Counted from the stretch's first letter, positions 1 through 8,213 are shown. The stretch: 64,000 bases of DNA from Oscillospiraceae bacterium (GCA_015064155.1 SVST01000016.1:1-64000); one strand, 5' to 3'. The notes: generated by a model from the sequence alone, not told the origin. Made by a program: numbers and translations.

Positions 1-147
1 AAGACCCATTCTTCAACACAAAAAATGCAACTCAATTCGTAAAAGATCGTCCCTCAAAAAGGGGATCCACCCCTGCTGTAGCGGATTTCAGGTATAGGGC
101 TCCGCTATGTCCCCGGCTGGTATGGCCTCGTTTTGCGGTTCGAGGCG
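1..147 (-). ncRNA. ffs: Signal recognition particle RNA, large bacterial type (5' part, runs off window start)
   Basis: The minus strand reads a 5' segment of the Bacillus/Clostridium large SRP RNA (scRNA): the Alu-domain core CCGGGGACATAGCGGAGCCC, then CCTGAAATCCGCTACAGCAGGGG, then GTGTTGAAGAATGGGTCTT near the window edge. These match, in order, blocks I know from the 271-nt B. subtilis scRNA. The SRP54-binding tip (GGAAGGAAGCAGC) would lie beyond base 1, so the gene is cut by the window. With Ffh the RNA targets nascent membrane and secreted proteins to FtsY/SecYEG. A consensus promoter lies 6 bases upstream of the inferred 5' end. Confidence 0.88.
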
Positions 148-152
148 CGTCT

Positions 153-181
153 ATTATAACAGATTATTTGCCGTTTTGCAA
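153..181 (-). promoter_or_regulatory. Sigma-A promoter of SRP RNA
   Basis: On the minus strand, TTGCAA (176-181), a 17-base spacer and TATAAT (153-158). The transcript should start near 146-148, at the first bases of the SRP RNA. A/T tracts upstream (185-209) resemble an UP element and repeat the block TGAAAAAAGACTTGCAA also seen at the rplS promoter. Confidence 0.85.
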
Positions 182-228
182 GTCTTTTTTCAAAAAATCC
201 TTATTTTTTCGCATAAAAGGCAGATAAT

Positions 229-1530
229 TTATCCTTTCACATACTGCATCACGCGCAAAAGCATCACTGCAGTGTCCTCGCGCGTCATTTTTGCGGTGGG
301 AGCAATACACCCGTCACTTTCGGTCATAATACCCGCGGTGTTGAGTGAATAGATCGATTCTCTAGCCCAAACGGGAATTTCCGAGCTATCCGCAAAGGTG
401 GGAATGAGGGGAACGTCGCAAAGCCCGACTATGTTTGAAACAATCACTGCTGCCTGTGCCCGCGTGATCTCTTCGTGCGGGAGGAAGCAAAGCACACCGT
501 TTGCAAGCGTTCCGCTGACATAGCCCAATTCATGAGCTGCGGCAACGTATCCTTTCATGGTGTTGGGGATATCACCGTCATCGGCAAACACCGTTTGATT
601 GCAATCGGGAAGATCGTCAATCCCCGCCGCATGCATTGCCATCACCAAAAATTCCACACGGCTGATCGACCGCTCGGGATAAAAATAGTGCGCATCTCCC
701 ACCTGCGTGCCGCTCATCACGCCCGCCTCAGTCAAAGCAAGTGCCGCATAGCAGGAGCGTGGATCCTCCATGTCGGCATAGGTCACAAGACTTCCCTCTC
801 GCGTGACACTCAGATTGACGGTTGCCGAGGCGCTGTAGTTGCCATAGCGATCACGCACAACGTAAGAAAACCGATCCTCTCCCACATATCCGTCAAACGG
901 CTTGTAAAGGTAGCTTCCCTCGTTGCGGTCCAAAAGGAGAAGTGAGCCGTTTCGGGGGTAAGAAACCACCTCAAAGATCAATTCGTCGCCGTCGGGGTCA
1001 TAGCCCGAAAGTCTTCCCTGCACCTCCAGATCGCGGTAGGTGGAAAGATTCAAGGATAGCCCCGATGCCATGCTCACCGTGGGCGTATAATTGATGCTGC
1101 CTGTCAGATAGACGTTACAAATCAATGGCGTACTGCCGCCGTTTGCCGTAAAAGTAAACGAAGCTTGCGTATAATTCTCGGTTGCCGCCGAAAAAGTCAT
1201 CAAAGAAAGATTTGCCCCCGAAATCGTCTGATCCTTTACCACTCGCGTAGAGCCTAACAAAAGCGCCCCTTTGAGCGGATCGGGCAGAGATTTTACGGTA
1301 ATATAATTCACTTTCGGCAAATTGAGCCCACGGGCAAAGCAATCTGCCGAAAACACCACGTCGTTGCCGATCGGCGCCGATACAGCCACGTCGGTACCCG
1401 CCGCCAAAACGCAAAGCCCATAGGAAACCACAGGCGCTTCGGGTTCCTGTGCCTTTCCAACAAAGCTAAAGCAACACAAACACAACACCATCGATAAAAG
1501 CATAACCGCAAACCTATTTGCTTTTTTCAT
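229..1530 (-). CDS. SLH-domain surface protein with cadherin-like repeat
   Basis: A secreted cell-wall protein of 433 residues. The ORF track starts 13 codons upstream, but the ATG at 1530 follows AAAGGCGGAG and opens a classical signal peptide (MKKANRF, hydrophobic core, likely cut near GKA-QE). Residues about 160-245 form a bacterial cadherin/Ig-like repeat with YDPDGDE and the tail GEDRFSYVVRD. The C-terminal 190 residues hold three SLH repeats, which in Gram-positives bind pyruvylated secondary wall polymer. The middle has no recognised domain. It follows the rplS terminator, and no convincing promoter is visible in the 78-base gap. Specific function is unknown; a structural or adhesive S-layer-associated role is inferred. 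Confidence 0.8.
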   Translation of the reverse strand: MKKANRFAVMLLSMVLCLCCFSFVGKAQEPEAPVVSYGLCVLAAGTDVAVSAPIGNDVVFSADCFARGLNLPKVNYITVKSLPDPLKGALLLGSTRVVKDQTISGANLSLMTFSAATENYTQASFTFTANGGSTPLICNVYLTGSINYTPTVSMASGLSLNLSTYRDLEVQGRLSGYDPDGDELIFEVVSYPRNGSLLLLDRNEGSYLYKPFDGYVGEDRFSYVVRDRYGNYSASATVNLSVTREGSLVTYADMEDPRSCYAALALTEAGVMSGTQVGDAHYFYPERSISRVEFLVMAMHAAGIDDLPDCNQTVFADDGDIPNTMKGYVAAAHELGYVSGTLANGVLCFLPHEEITRAQAAVIVSNIVGLCDVPLIPTFADSSEIPVWARESIYSLNTAGIMTESDGCIAPTAKMTREDTAVMLLRVMQYVKG

Positions 1531-1608
1531 AGATACTCCGCCTTTCAAAATCATTCTCACCTTATCCATATGAAAAGCGGAAAATAATTAGAACGGTTCG
1601 CATGCCGA

Positions 1609-1646
1609 AAAAAGAAAAAGCGCTTGCCTTTTCGACAAACGCTTTA
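1609..1646 (-). terminator. Intrinsic terminator after rplS
   Basis: Minus strand AAAGCGTTTG...CAAGCGCTTT hairpin (one G-U pair) followed by TTCTTTTTT, 15 bases beyond the rplS stop. Confidence 0.8.
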
Positions 1647-1660
1647 TCTCTTGGATAGAA

Positions 1661-2002
1661 TCAGATCTGTTCCTTAACCTTGGAAGCCTTACCAACTCTG
1701 TCACGCAGGTAGTACAGCTTTGCACGTCTTACCTTACCAACGCGGATGATGTCTACCTTCTCAACGTTGGGAGAGTGGATCGGGAAGGTCTTCTCAACGC
1801 CTACACCGTAGGAAATACGTCTTACGGTAAAGGTTTCGGAGATTCCGCCGCCATGCTTTGCAATAACGGTGCCTTCGAACATCTGGATTCTTTCTCTGTT
1901 ACCCTCTTTGATACGGTTGTGCACACGAATGGTGTCACCGATGCGGATTACGGGCAGCTCCGCCTTCATTTGCTCATTGGTAAAAGCCTCAATCAAATTC
2001 AT
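1661..2002 (-). CDS. rplS: 50S ribosomal protein L19
   Basis: L19 of the large ribosomal subunit, at the 30S-50S interface. The 113-residue length is normal for the family and the sequence is typical throughout: N-terminal MNLIEAF, the [18 protein letters not shown] block, [23 protein letters not shown] in the centre and the [12 protein letters not shown] tail. Start ATG at 2002 has AGGAGG 8 bases upstream. In many Firmicutes rplS follows rpsP-rimM-trmD. Here it stands alone with its own strong promoter, a structured leader of about 80 nt and its own terminator, so it is monocistronic and probably autoregulated through the leader (inference). Confidence 0.97.
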   Translation of the reverse strand: MNLIEAFTNEQMKAELPVIRIGDTIRVHNRIKEGNRERIQMFEGTVIAKHGGGISETFTVRRISYGVGVEKTFPIHSPNVEKVDIIRVGKVRRAKLYYLRDRVGKASKVKEQI

Positions 2003-2082
2003 TTGTGAGTCCTCCTATTATACCGGGTGTTCATGCGAGCATAGCAGCGGACCACCCTAAAATCACGTGCGCATAGCGCAAC
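2003..2082 (-). promoter_or_regulatory. Structured 5' leader of rplS (candidate L19 leader)
   Basis: Between the inferred start site and the rplS ATG the minus strand folds into TGCGC-TAT-GCGCA and a larger arm closed by GGGTG...CACCC (around GGTCCGCTGCTATGCTCGCATGAA), just before AGGAGG. Ribosomal protein L19 leaders are known in Firmicutes; I infer an autoregulatory leader from position and structure and have not matched the Rfam consensus. Confidence 0.5.
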
Positions 2083-2088
2083 GGGGGT

Positions 2089-2117
2089 ATTATATCATAC
2101 TTCTTTTCATTTTGCAA
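2089..2117 (-). promoter_or_regulatory. Sigma-A promoter of rplS
   Basis: Minus strand TTGCAA (2112-2117), 17-base spacer, TATAAT (2089-2094). The same -35 hexamer and flank (GACTTGCAA) occur at the SRP RNA promoter. Confidence 0.85.
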
Positions 2118-2173
2118 GTCTTTTTTCATATTTTTTTCACTTTTTTGCACTTTTTTTCGTTTTTTTGGGTTTT
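2118..2173 (-). promoter_or_regulatory. Phased A-tracts (UP element/curved DNA) upstream of rplS
   Basis: Five A-tracts of 6-7 bases (minus strand) centred near 2123.5, 2134, 2143.5, 2154 and 2163, spaced 9-10.5 bases, immediately upstream of the rplS -35. Helically phased A-tracts bend DNA and such AT-rich segments can contact RNA polymerase alpha CTD. The bend is predicted, not measured. Confidence 0.6.
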
Positions 2174-2253
2174 GACCCCGTCATTGGAAGAAAACAGAGC
2201 TTTTTCATCTGTATAAACTCTTTGTGAAGTTTTAAAACTTTCCTTACAAAATC

Positions 2254-2282
2254 TTGATTTTAGGGCGAAAACGCGCTATAAT
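2254..2282 (+). promoter_or_regulatory. Sigma-A promoter of cls
   Basis: TTGATT (2254-2259), 17-base spacer, TATAAT (2277-2282), 42 bases before the cls start codon. Confidence 0.75.
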
Positions 2283-2323
2283 ACTCTTAGTCAGAGAGTC
2301 TCAAGGAAAGGAGAAGAACCGCT

Positions 2324-3868
2324 TTGAAACGAAAACCAAGAATCATCAGTGCCTTTCAATCGCTGTTTAACCGCCGTGTGTTCATTCTTTTACTGATCCT
2401 TTTGCAGATCGGCTTGACCGTTATGCTGCTCATGCGTTGGTCGCAGCTGAAATGGCTTGCCGACGGCTTCAAGCTCTTTAGCCTGATCACCGCGCTTCAT
2501 CTGCTGCTTCGAAACGACAAAGCGGCTTTTAAGCTCTCGCTGATTTTTTTAATTTTACTGTTTCCTCTTGTGGGCGGTGTGTTTTATTGGATCTTCCATT
2601 CGCAAACCAATTCGGGCGGACTTCGAAAGCGGCTTTCCAACGTGGAAAAAAAGACCAACGTCTTTTTCGAATACCCCGAAACGGCATACCGCGAGGCGGT
2701 GGAAGCGATCTCCTCCGCCCAAAAGATGCTCCATTACATGAAAAACAACACGCCCTTCCCCATCTATCAGAATACCGAAACCGAATATTTCCGGAACGGT
2801 CAAAGCATGCTATCTCGCCTATTGGAGGATTTGCAAGCCGCTAAGCACTATATTTTCATGGAATATTTCATCATTGCGGACGGTGTAATGTGGGAATCGA
2901 TCCTTGCCGTGCTGCAAGAACGGGTTCGGACGGGTGTGGACGTTCGCATCATCTACGACGACATCGGATCTATGCCGACGCTTCCCCCCGCCTATGCAAA
3001 AAAGCTGCGTGCCATGGGAATCCGCTGTGAAAAATTCAATCCCTTTCACCCCTTTCTCACCAGCACGCAAAACAACCGCGACCACCGAAAGATCACGGTG
3101 ATCGACGGACAGATCGCTTATACGGGCGGCATCAACCTTGCCGATGAGTATATTGACAAGAAAATCCGCTTCGGCACATGGAAGGACAGCGCGATCCGCT
3201 TAAAAGGCGACGCAGCATGGGGATTTGCCGTTATGTTTTTACAGATTTGGAGTCTGTTGGTGCGACGCGAGGAGGATTTTGAAGTCTACAAGCCTCGCCT
3301 GCCCCACAACGTTTCCACGAAAAGCGGTTGGATCCAGCCCTATTCGGACAGTCCCATGGACAACGAAAGCGTGGGAGAACAGCTCTATTTGCGGATCATT
3401 GAGCGTGCGCATAGCTATCTGTATATCACCACGCCTTATCTGATGGTGGACGATCACATGATCGCCGCCTTGAAATCTGCCGCAAAATGCGGGGTGGACG
3501 TTCGCATCATCACACCCGAAATTCCCGACAAGAAAAGCGTCCATTTCACGTCGCGCTCCTATTACGGAACGCTGGTTGATGCGGGGGTCAAGGTATACGA
3601 ATATACGGGCGGATTCATGCATGCCAAGAACGTCGTTTCGGATGACACGGTGGCAACGGTGGGAACCACCAATTTTGATTTCCGAAGCCTTTACCTGCAT
3701 TTTGAATGCGGCGTATGCCTTTATCAAACCGACTCGATTGCCGAAATCAAACGCGACTATCTGGAAACACTGACCCAATGCAAGGAAATCAAGAAAGAAG
3801 ACTGCCGCGGCAATCTCTTCGTTTGGTTTCTCAGAAGCATCTTCCGCATTTTAGCCCCCTTGATGTAA
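2324..3868 (+). CDS. cls: Cardiolipin synthase (phospholipase D family)
   Basis: Condenses two phosphatidylglycerol molecules into cardiolipin at the cytoplasmic membrane. The 514-residue length is usual for the family. The N-terminal 90 residues contain hydrophobic segments (around VFILLLILLQIGLTVMLL and LIFLILLFPLVGGVFYWIF). Two PLD catalytic HKD motifs follow: HRKITVIDG with GGINLADEY near residue 265, and HAKNVVSDD with GTTNFDFRS near residue 440. The start is TTG at 2324, supported by AAGGAAAGGAG 11 bases upstream, with no better ATG nearby. It has its own promoter and no obvious partner; the next gene is independently promoted. Confidence 0.93.
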   Translation: MKRKPRIISAFQSLFNRRVFILLLILLQIGLTVMLLMRWSQLKWLADGFKLFSLITALHLLLRNDKAAFKLSLIFLILLFPLVGGVFYWIFHSQTNSGGLRKRLSNVEKKTNVFFEYPETAYREAVEAISSAQKMLHYMKNNTPFPIYQNTETEYFRNGQSMLSRLLEDLQAAKHYIFMEYFIIADGVMWESILAVLQERVRTGVDVRIIYDDIGSMPTLPPAYAKKLRAMGIRCEKFNPFHPFLTSTQNNRDHRKITVIDGQIAYTGGINLADEYIDKKIRFGTWKDSAIRLKGDAAWGFAVMFLQIWSLLVRREEDFEVYKPRLPHNVSTKSGWIQPYSDSPMDNESVGEQLYLRIIERAHSYLYITTPYLMVDDHMIAALKSAAKCGVDVRIITPEIPDKKSVHFTSRSYYGTLVDAGVKVYEYTGGFMHAKNVVSDDTVATVGTTNFDFRSLYLHFECGVCLYQTDSIAEIKRDYLETLTQCKEIKKEDCRGNLFVWFLRSIFRILAPLM

Positions 3869-3912
3869 CGTCACATTCAGATTGTTCTTGTCAAAAATTG
3901 CGTCGGTTGCTA

Positions 3913-3941
3913 TTGACTTCCTTTTGCTCCCGTGATATAAT
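3913..3941 (+). promoter_or_regulatory. Sigma-A promoter of the NodB lipoprotein gene
   Basis: TTGACT (3913-3918), 17-base spacer, TATAAT (3936-3941), 35 bases before the ATG. Confidence 0.78.
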
Positions 3942-3976
3942 TATCTTAAATTTATAATTATATTAAAGGAGTTCGC

Positions 3977-4798
3977 ATGAAATCCCCACGCAGACGATCC
4001 CACCGCTTCCCCATCCGCCTCGTTGCCGTTCTTTTGCTGTTTTCGCTCCTTTCCTCCTGCAGCTACTCAGAGGGACCTCGCGAAACCACCGCCAACGAAA
4101 ATCCAAGCTCTCCCACAAACACCAAGCCCACAAAACGCGTTGCCATCACCTTTGACGACGGACCGCAATGCCGCGACGGAGCGATTTACGGTTCAAACAC
4201 CAAGATGGTGGTGGATGAATTGAACAAATACGGCTTCCACGCAACCTTTTTCGTGGTTGGTAAGAATATCGTCAACGATGCCGGAAATTTGAAGGACAAC
4301 GGAACGCTCTCCTACGTCGTACAAAACGGAAATGAGATCGGGATTCACGGCTTCTCACACATCAACTATCGCGATTGCTCCGATGCCCAATACGCCGAGG
4401 AAATCAACCGAACGCGCGATGCGATCCACCTGGCACTTCCCGGCTACAATATCCGTGTCATGCGACCGCCCGAGGGGGAGATGACGGCTACTCGCGTGGC
4501 GCAATCTCCGTATGCCGTGATTTATTGGGACGTGGATTCAGAGGATTCCAGAAGAGAAAACCAATACGCAAAGGGTGACACCGAAGAAATTTGGACGCAA
4601 AAGGTCAATACCATTGTAAACAACGTCATGTCCAACGTAAAGGACGGCGATATCATTCTGCTTCACGACCTGCTTCAATCCTCCTACGATGCAACCGTTA
4701 TTATCCTGCAAAGACTCAAGGAAGAAGGCTACGACGTGGTCACGGTTTCCGAATTGCTGGGGGATTCCCTGCAGGCGGGACGGTGGTATGCGAAGTAA
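3977..4798 (+). CDS. Polysaccharide deacetylase (NodB domain) lipoprotein
   Basis: A carbohydrate esterase family 4-type enzyme of 273 residues, expected to remove acetyl groups from peptidoglycan or another N-acetylated glycan outside the cell. After a basic start (MKSPRRRSHR) comes a hydrophobic stretch ending in the lipobox LSSC, so the mature protein should be a lipid-anchored lipoprotein. A Ser/Thr/Pro-rich linker follows. NodB motifs: TFDDGP (metal and catalytic Asp), TFFVVG, the zinc-binding HGFSH, the RPPEG loop, and DIILLHD near the C-terminus. AAAGGAG lies 7 bases before the ATG. The substrate cannot be told from sequence. Confidence 0.88.
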   Translation: MKSPRRRSHRFPIRLVAVLLLFSLLSSCSYSEGPRETTANENPSSPTNTKPTKRVAITFDDGPQCRDGAIYGSNTKMVVDELNKYGFHATFFVVGKNIVNDAGNLKDNGTLSYVVQNGNEIGIHGFSHINYRDCSDAQYAEEINRTRDAIHLALPGYNIRVMRPPEGEMTATRVAQSPYAVIYWDVDSEDSRRENQYAKGDTEEIWTQKVNTIVNNVMSNVKDGDIILLHDLLQSSYDATVIILQRLKEEGYDVVTVSELLGDSLQAGRWYAK

Positions 4799-4818
4799 CG
4801 AAAAATTCCCGATTTCTA

Positions 4819-4857
4819 AAAGCTCTTGCTATCAACTCGATGGCAAGGGCTTTTTCT
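4819..4857 (+). terminator. Intrinsic terminator after NodB gene
   Basis: AGCTCTTGC...GCAAGGGCT hairpin (one G-U pair) followed by TTTTTCTT, 21 bases past the stop codon. Confidence 0.8.
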
Positions 4858-4874
4858 TCGGGATCGTAAAAAAA

Positions 4875-4937
4875 GGAGAATACAAACATATCTTCTCCGT
4901 GCGCTTCATAAATTGGAAAAAGAACACCGCACGGAGG
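4875..4937 (+). promoter_or_regulatory. Switchable leader hairpins sequestering the ATPase ribosome binding site
   Basis: CTCCGTGCG (4895-4903) is perfectly complementary to CGCACGGAG (4928-4936), which contains the Shine-Dalgarno site of the downstream P-type ATPase (ACGGAGG, ATG at 4945). Upstream, GGAGAA (4875-4880) can instead pair with TTCTCC (4893-4898), overlapping the sequestering strand. The two hairpins are mutually exclusive, the layout of a translational switch. No ligand-binding aptamer is recognised in this short leader, so an RNA-binding protein, temperature or ion effect is possible (inference). Confidence 0.5.
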
Positions 4938-4944
4938 TACAAGA

Positions 4945-7626
4945 ATGACGGGCTATCAAAAAACGCAACGTACAAAAGCCACGGGACTTTCCGACGAGGA
5001 AGTCTTGGCTTCCCGTGCCGCGCACGGCACAAATCGGCTTTCAAAAGCACGTCGAAAAAGCTTTTTGAAGTATTTTCTTGCCAATTTTGGGGACCCCGTG
5101 ATCCGCATTTTGCTCGGCGCACTGGTGATCAAGCTGTTTTTGCTGACGAAGGGAGGCGACCTGATCGAAACGGTAGGCATCGGAGCTGCCGTTTTTCTTG
5201 CCACGCTGATCTCTACCCTTTCGGAATACGGCTCGGCACGCGCATTCGAAGCCTTGTCGGGCGAGAGCGAGCAAACGCTCTGCCGTGTCCGCAGAGCCGG
5301 AAAGCTCCGTGAAATCCCCGTCGTTGACGTGGTGGTAAACGACGTCGTTCTGCTCGGCGCAGGCGAACAGATTCCTGCCGACGGCCTTTTGCGCAAGGGA
5401 AACCTCCGATGCGATCAATCCTGCATGACCGGAGAAAGTAAGGAAATCAAAAAATCCCCCTCCAATAACCCGTCCACGGCACCCGATTCGCCCTCCTCAC
5501 TGTTTCGGGGCTGTACCGTGACGCTGGGCAGCGGCGAAATGGAGGTTACGTGCGTGGGGGACGCTACCTTTCTCGGTCAGATCTCCCGAGAAATTCAGCA
5601 GGATGCCCGAGAAAGCCCCCTGAAACGCCGTCTTACCAAGCTGGCAAAAGAGATCAGTTATTTCGGCTACATAGGTGCCGTATTGGTCGCGTTTGCCTAT
5701 CTTTTTAACACCTTTTGGTTGGACAGCGGGATGCAATGGGAGGTCGTACTGTTTAAGCTTTCCGATTTTTCTTATCTGCTCGGTCAGCTTTTTCACGCCT
5801 TTACACTGGCACTGACGGTGCTGGTGGTTGCCGTTCCCGAGGGACTCCCCATGATGATCGCGGTGGTTCTTTCCTCCAACATCCGAAAAATGCTCAAGGA
5901 TCACGTGCTGGTTCGTAAGCCGACCGGGATCGAAGCCGCCGGCAGCATGAACCTTTTATTTACCGACAAAACGGGAACGCTGACCGAGGGAAAAATGAAG
6001 GTTGCCGCATTTCTGACGGGCGACGGACAGCTGTGCTCATTTGCAGAGTTGAAGCAGCGTCAACCAACGCTTGCAAAGCTGCTGCAATTAACCTTTCAAC
6101 ATAATAACGAGGCTGTAGCCGGAATCGATCAAAACGGGGACGCGTGTGCGCTGGGCGGCAACGCAACCGAACGCGCGCTTCTGGAATACGCCATGCAAGC
6201 CCCCCTTTTGGACGGATATCGCGTACGCTCCCGACTGCCGTTTGACAGTACCCGAAAATACTCTGCGGTCACGCTGGGCGGAAAGGAATCGCTGACGCTC
6301 GTCATGGGAGCTCCGGAACGGCTTTTTCCAAGCGTGACACACGTCTTTTGCGAGGGGAAATCCCCCAAGCCCTTTCGCCGCCCTCAAGCCGAACGGGAAA
6401 TCGCAAAAATTGCCGCTACGGGATCGCGGATGCTTGCGGTTGCGGTTGCCTCTCACGACGTCTCCGCCGAGATGCTTGCCGCGGGGCTGACGCTTCCCCT
6501 GACCCTTTTGGGTGCCGTCTGTCTTTCCGACCCTTTGCGGAAAGAAGCCGCCCCCTCGGTTGCAACGCTCCAGGATGCGGGGATACAGGTCGTTATGATC
6601 ACGGGCGATAATCCCGATACCGCACGTGCGCTGGCAAAGCAATGCGGTATTTTGAATCCCTTGCAAAATCTGGTTCTCACGGGCGAAGAGCTATCGCAGC
6701 TTTCCGACCGACAGCTTTGTGAACGCTTGCCCCATATTGCCGTCATTGCAAGAGCACTTCCGACCGATAAAAGCCGTTTGGTACGACTTTCAGAGGAGCT
6801 GGGCTTGGTAACCGGTATGACAGGTGACGGAATCAACGACGCGCCCGCATTGCGTCGCGCCGATATCGGATTTTCCATGGGAAGCGGAACGCAGGTTGCA
6901 AAGGACGCAGGTGATATTTTGATCATGGATAACAATTTAGCCTCTATCGTTCGCGCGGTTTTATACGGCAGAACCATCTTCAAAAGCATCCGAAAATTCA
7001 TCACCCTACAGCTCACCATGAATTTTTGTGCCATGGCGGTCACCATGATCTGCCCGTTCCTTGGGATCGACTCTCCCGTCACCGTCGTGCAAATGCTTTG
7101 GATCAATCTGATCATGGACACTCTGGGAGGGCTCGCCTTTGCGGGAGAACCACCGCGACCCGATTACATGAAGGAATCCCCCAAACGGCGCGACGAGCCG
7201 ATCTTGAATCGCTATATGGTCAACGAAATTGTCTTTTTGGGCGGATTTACCGTAGCTCTTTACTTGTATTTTTTGTTCTCTCCAACCATGCGCGCAAATT
7301 TTCGTCCCGATACCAATCAGCTCTATCTGCTCACCGCTTTCTTCGCGCTTTTCATTTTTTCCTCGGTTTTCAACTGCTTCAATGCGCGCACCGATCGTTT
7401 GAATCTCTTTGCGGGACTTGGAAAAAACCGTATTTTCCTATTCATCATGCTTGCCATTCTCGTCATTCAGATCGGATTCGTGTATCTGGGCGGAAGCGTT
7501 TTGCGAACCGCGCCGCTTTCGCTTCGCGAGCTGACCGTTACCTTGGCTTGCTCGCTGTCGGTATTCCCTGCCGAATTGATCCGCAAGGCACTTTGGCGGC
7601 TGAGAGGAAAGAAAAACGGCTATTAA
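4945..7626 (+). CDS. Cation-transporting P-type ATPase, PMCA-like calcium exporter
   Basis: An 893-residue P2-type ATPase that uses ATP to pump a cation, most likely Ca2+, out of the cell. Actuator motif CMTGES near residue 158; TM4 ion site VPEGLP; phosphorylation motif DKTGTLT near residue 340; nucleotide/hinge motifs ITGDNPDTA and MTGDGINDAPALRRAD. TM6 reads WINLIMDTLGGLAFAGEPP, close to plasma-membrane Ca2+ ATPases (WVNLIMDT) rather than the SERCA TDGLPA pattern, which supports calcium. C-terminal TM8-10 are present, so the gene is complete. The start ATG follows CACGGAGG, which is embedded in the leader hairpin described at 4875-4937. It is monocistronic. Mn2+ or another divalent ion remains possible. 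Confidence 0.92.
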   Translation: MTGYQKTQRTKATGLSDEEVLASRAAHGTNRLSKARRKSFLKYFLANFGDPVIRILLGALVIKLFLLTKGGDLIETVGIGAAVFLATLISTLSEYGSARAFEALSGESEQTLCRVRRAGKLREIPVVDVVVNDVVLLGAGEQIPADGLLRKGNLRCDQSCMTGESKEIKKSPSNNPSTAPDSPSSLFRGCTVTLGSGEMEVTCVGDATFLGQISREIQQDARESPLKRRLTKLAKEISYFGYIGAVLVAFAYLFNTFWLDSGMQWEVVLFKLSDFSYLLGQLFHAFTLALTVLVVAVPEGLPMMIAVVLSSNIRKMLKDHVLVRKPTGIEAAGSMNLLFTDKTGTLTEGKMKVAAFLTGDGQLCSFAELKQRQPTLAKLLQLTFQHNNEAVAGIDQNGDACALGGNATERALLEYAMQAPLLDGYRVRSRLPFDSTRKYSAVTLGGKESLTLVMGAPERLFPSVTHVFCEGKSPKPFRRPQAEREIAKIAATGSRMLAVAVASHDVSAEMLAAGLTLPLTLLGAVCLSDPLRKEAAPSVATLQDAGIQVVMITGDNPDTARALAKQCGILNPLQNLVLTGEELSQLSDRQLCERLPHIAVIARALPTDKSRLVRLSEELGLVTGMTGDGINDAPALRRADIGFSMGSGTQVAKDAGDILIMDNNLASIVRAVLYGRTIFKSIRKFITLQLTMNFCAMAVTMICPFLGIDSPVTVVQMLWINLIMDTLGGLAFAGEPPRPDYMKESPKRRDEPILNRYMVNEIVFLGGFTVALYLYFLFSPTMRANFRPDTNQLYLLTAFFALFIFSSVFNCFNARTDRLNLFAGLGKNRIFLFIMLAILVIQIGFVYLGGSVLRTAPLSLRELTVTLACSLSVFPAELIRKALWRLRGKKNGY

Positions 7627-7628
7627 AC

Positions 7629-7653
7629 AAAAAAACATCGGCTGAGCCGATGC
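7629..7653 (-). terminator. Intrinsic terminator of the minus-strand RNA at 7.6-8.1 kb
   Basis: On the minus strand GCATCGGCT-CA-GCCGATG followed by TTTTTTTG. The U-tract exists only in this direction, so it serves the minus-strand transcript, not the ATPase gene. Confidence 0.8.
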
Positions 7654-8075
7654 AAAAATATCCCCATCAATTAGAAATGACCCTTGACCATGGTTGTAAG
7701 CCCACGATCAAGGGTCATTTCTGTTCACTCTTGGTATCTAACATCATTTGTTTATCCTCTCTTTCTGCAGTCTGCCTTTCGTCCTTCCGCTACGCACCTT
7801 GAACACAACTTCTCTTTCTTCTCCAGCGGGAGTTCACTTGTTACCGTTCGTTTGCTTTGGCTCAAAAGGCGAATTTTTGTGGGACTTCGTTACAAAGGCA
7901 TCTATCTCCAATCAATTTGAACACACTTTTTTCTTTCTTCACTCCGAGATTCCTTTCTCGAATCTCCCATAAACCTCGCTCCAGATTCAAATCTTCCTAC
8001 CGTACACTCACTCAAGCCTTCGTAAAACGTCCCGTTGTTACTTGTACATTGGTCTGTACCTCCTTCCTCCTCTGT
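7629..8075 (-). ncRNA. Putative structured non-coding RNA (about 450 nt), unknown family
   Basis: This stretch has no plausible protein gene, yet it has a strong minus-strand promoter (8082-8110) and an intrinsic terminator (7629-7653) about 450 bases apart. The predicted RNA is purine rich. It contains several perfect hairpins: GUACA...UGUAC near the 5' end, GAGAUUC...GAAUCUC (7946-7966) and a 14-bp arm GAAAUGACCCUUGA...UCAAGGGUCAUUUC (7674-7721) just before the terminator. A motif of about 23 nt (GAAGAAAG-A-rich-GUGUUCAA) occurs twice (7799-7821 and 7917-7940). The only track ORF (77 aa, 7902-8135) starts upstream of the transcript start and is Arg/Glu/Ser-rich without similarity I can name. 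I do not recognise RNase P, tmRNA, 6S RNA or a riboswitch. Confidence 0.55.
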
Positions 8076-8081
8076 GTCTAT

Positions 8082-8110
8082 AGTATACCACAAAAAATCG
8101 GCTTTTACAA
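8082..8110 (-). promoter_or_regulatory. Sigma-A promoter of the 7.6-8.1 kb RNA
   Basis: Minus strand TTGTAA (8105-8110), 17-base spacer, TATACT (8082-8087). Directly downstream lie AGAGGAGGAAGGAGG and a three-codon frame (ATG TAC AAG TAA), which may be chance. Confidence 0.75.
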
Positions 8111-8184
8111 TTGACATTTTGTAAAAACTTAACAATTATTTTTTGTATAAAAAGCAGATTTTGGTTACTATTTCGATTTTATGC

Positions 8185-8213
8185 TTTACAAACCGTAAAA
8201 AATATGATATAAT
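8185..8213 (+). promoter_or_regulatory. Sigma-A promoter of the plus-strand small RNA
   Basis: TTTACA (8185-8190), 17-base spacer, TATAAT (8208-8213). Divergent from the minus-strand RNA promoter about 75 bases away. Confidence 0.78.

Noticed and set aside
7629-8075. RNase P RNA (rnpB)
   Set aside because: ACAGAA and GGCTTAC occur near the 3' end but are separated by about 18 bases, and the GAGGAAAGTCC-type P4 strand is absent.
7902-8135. 77-aa minus-strand ORF
   Set aside because: Starts upstream of the inferred transcription start, composition is low-complexity Arg/Glu/Ser, and hairpins run through it.
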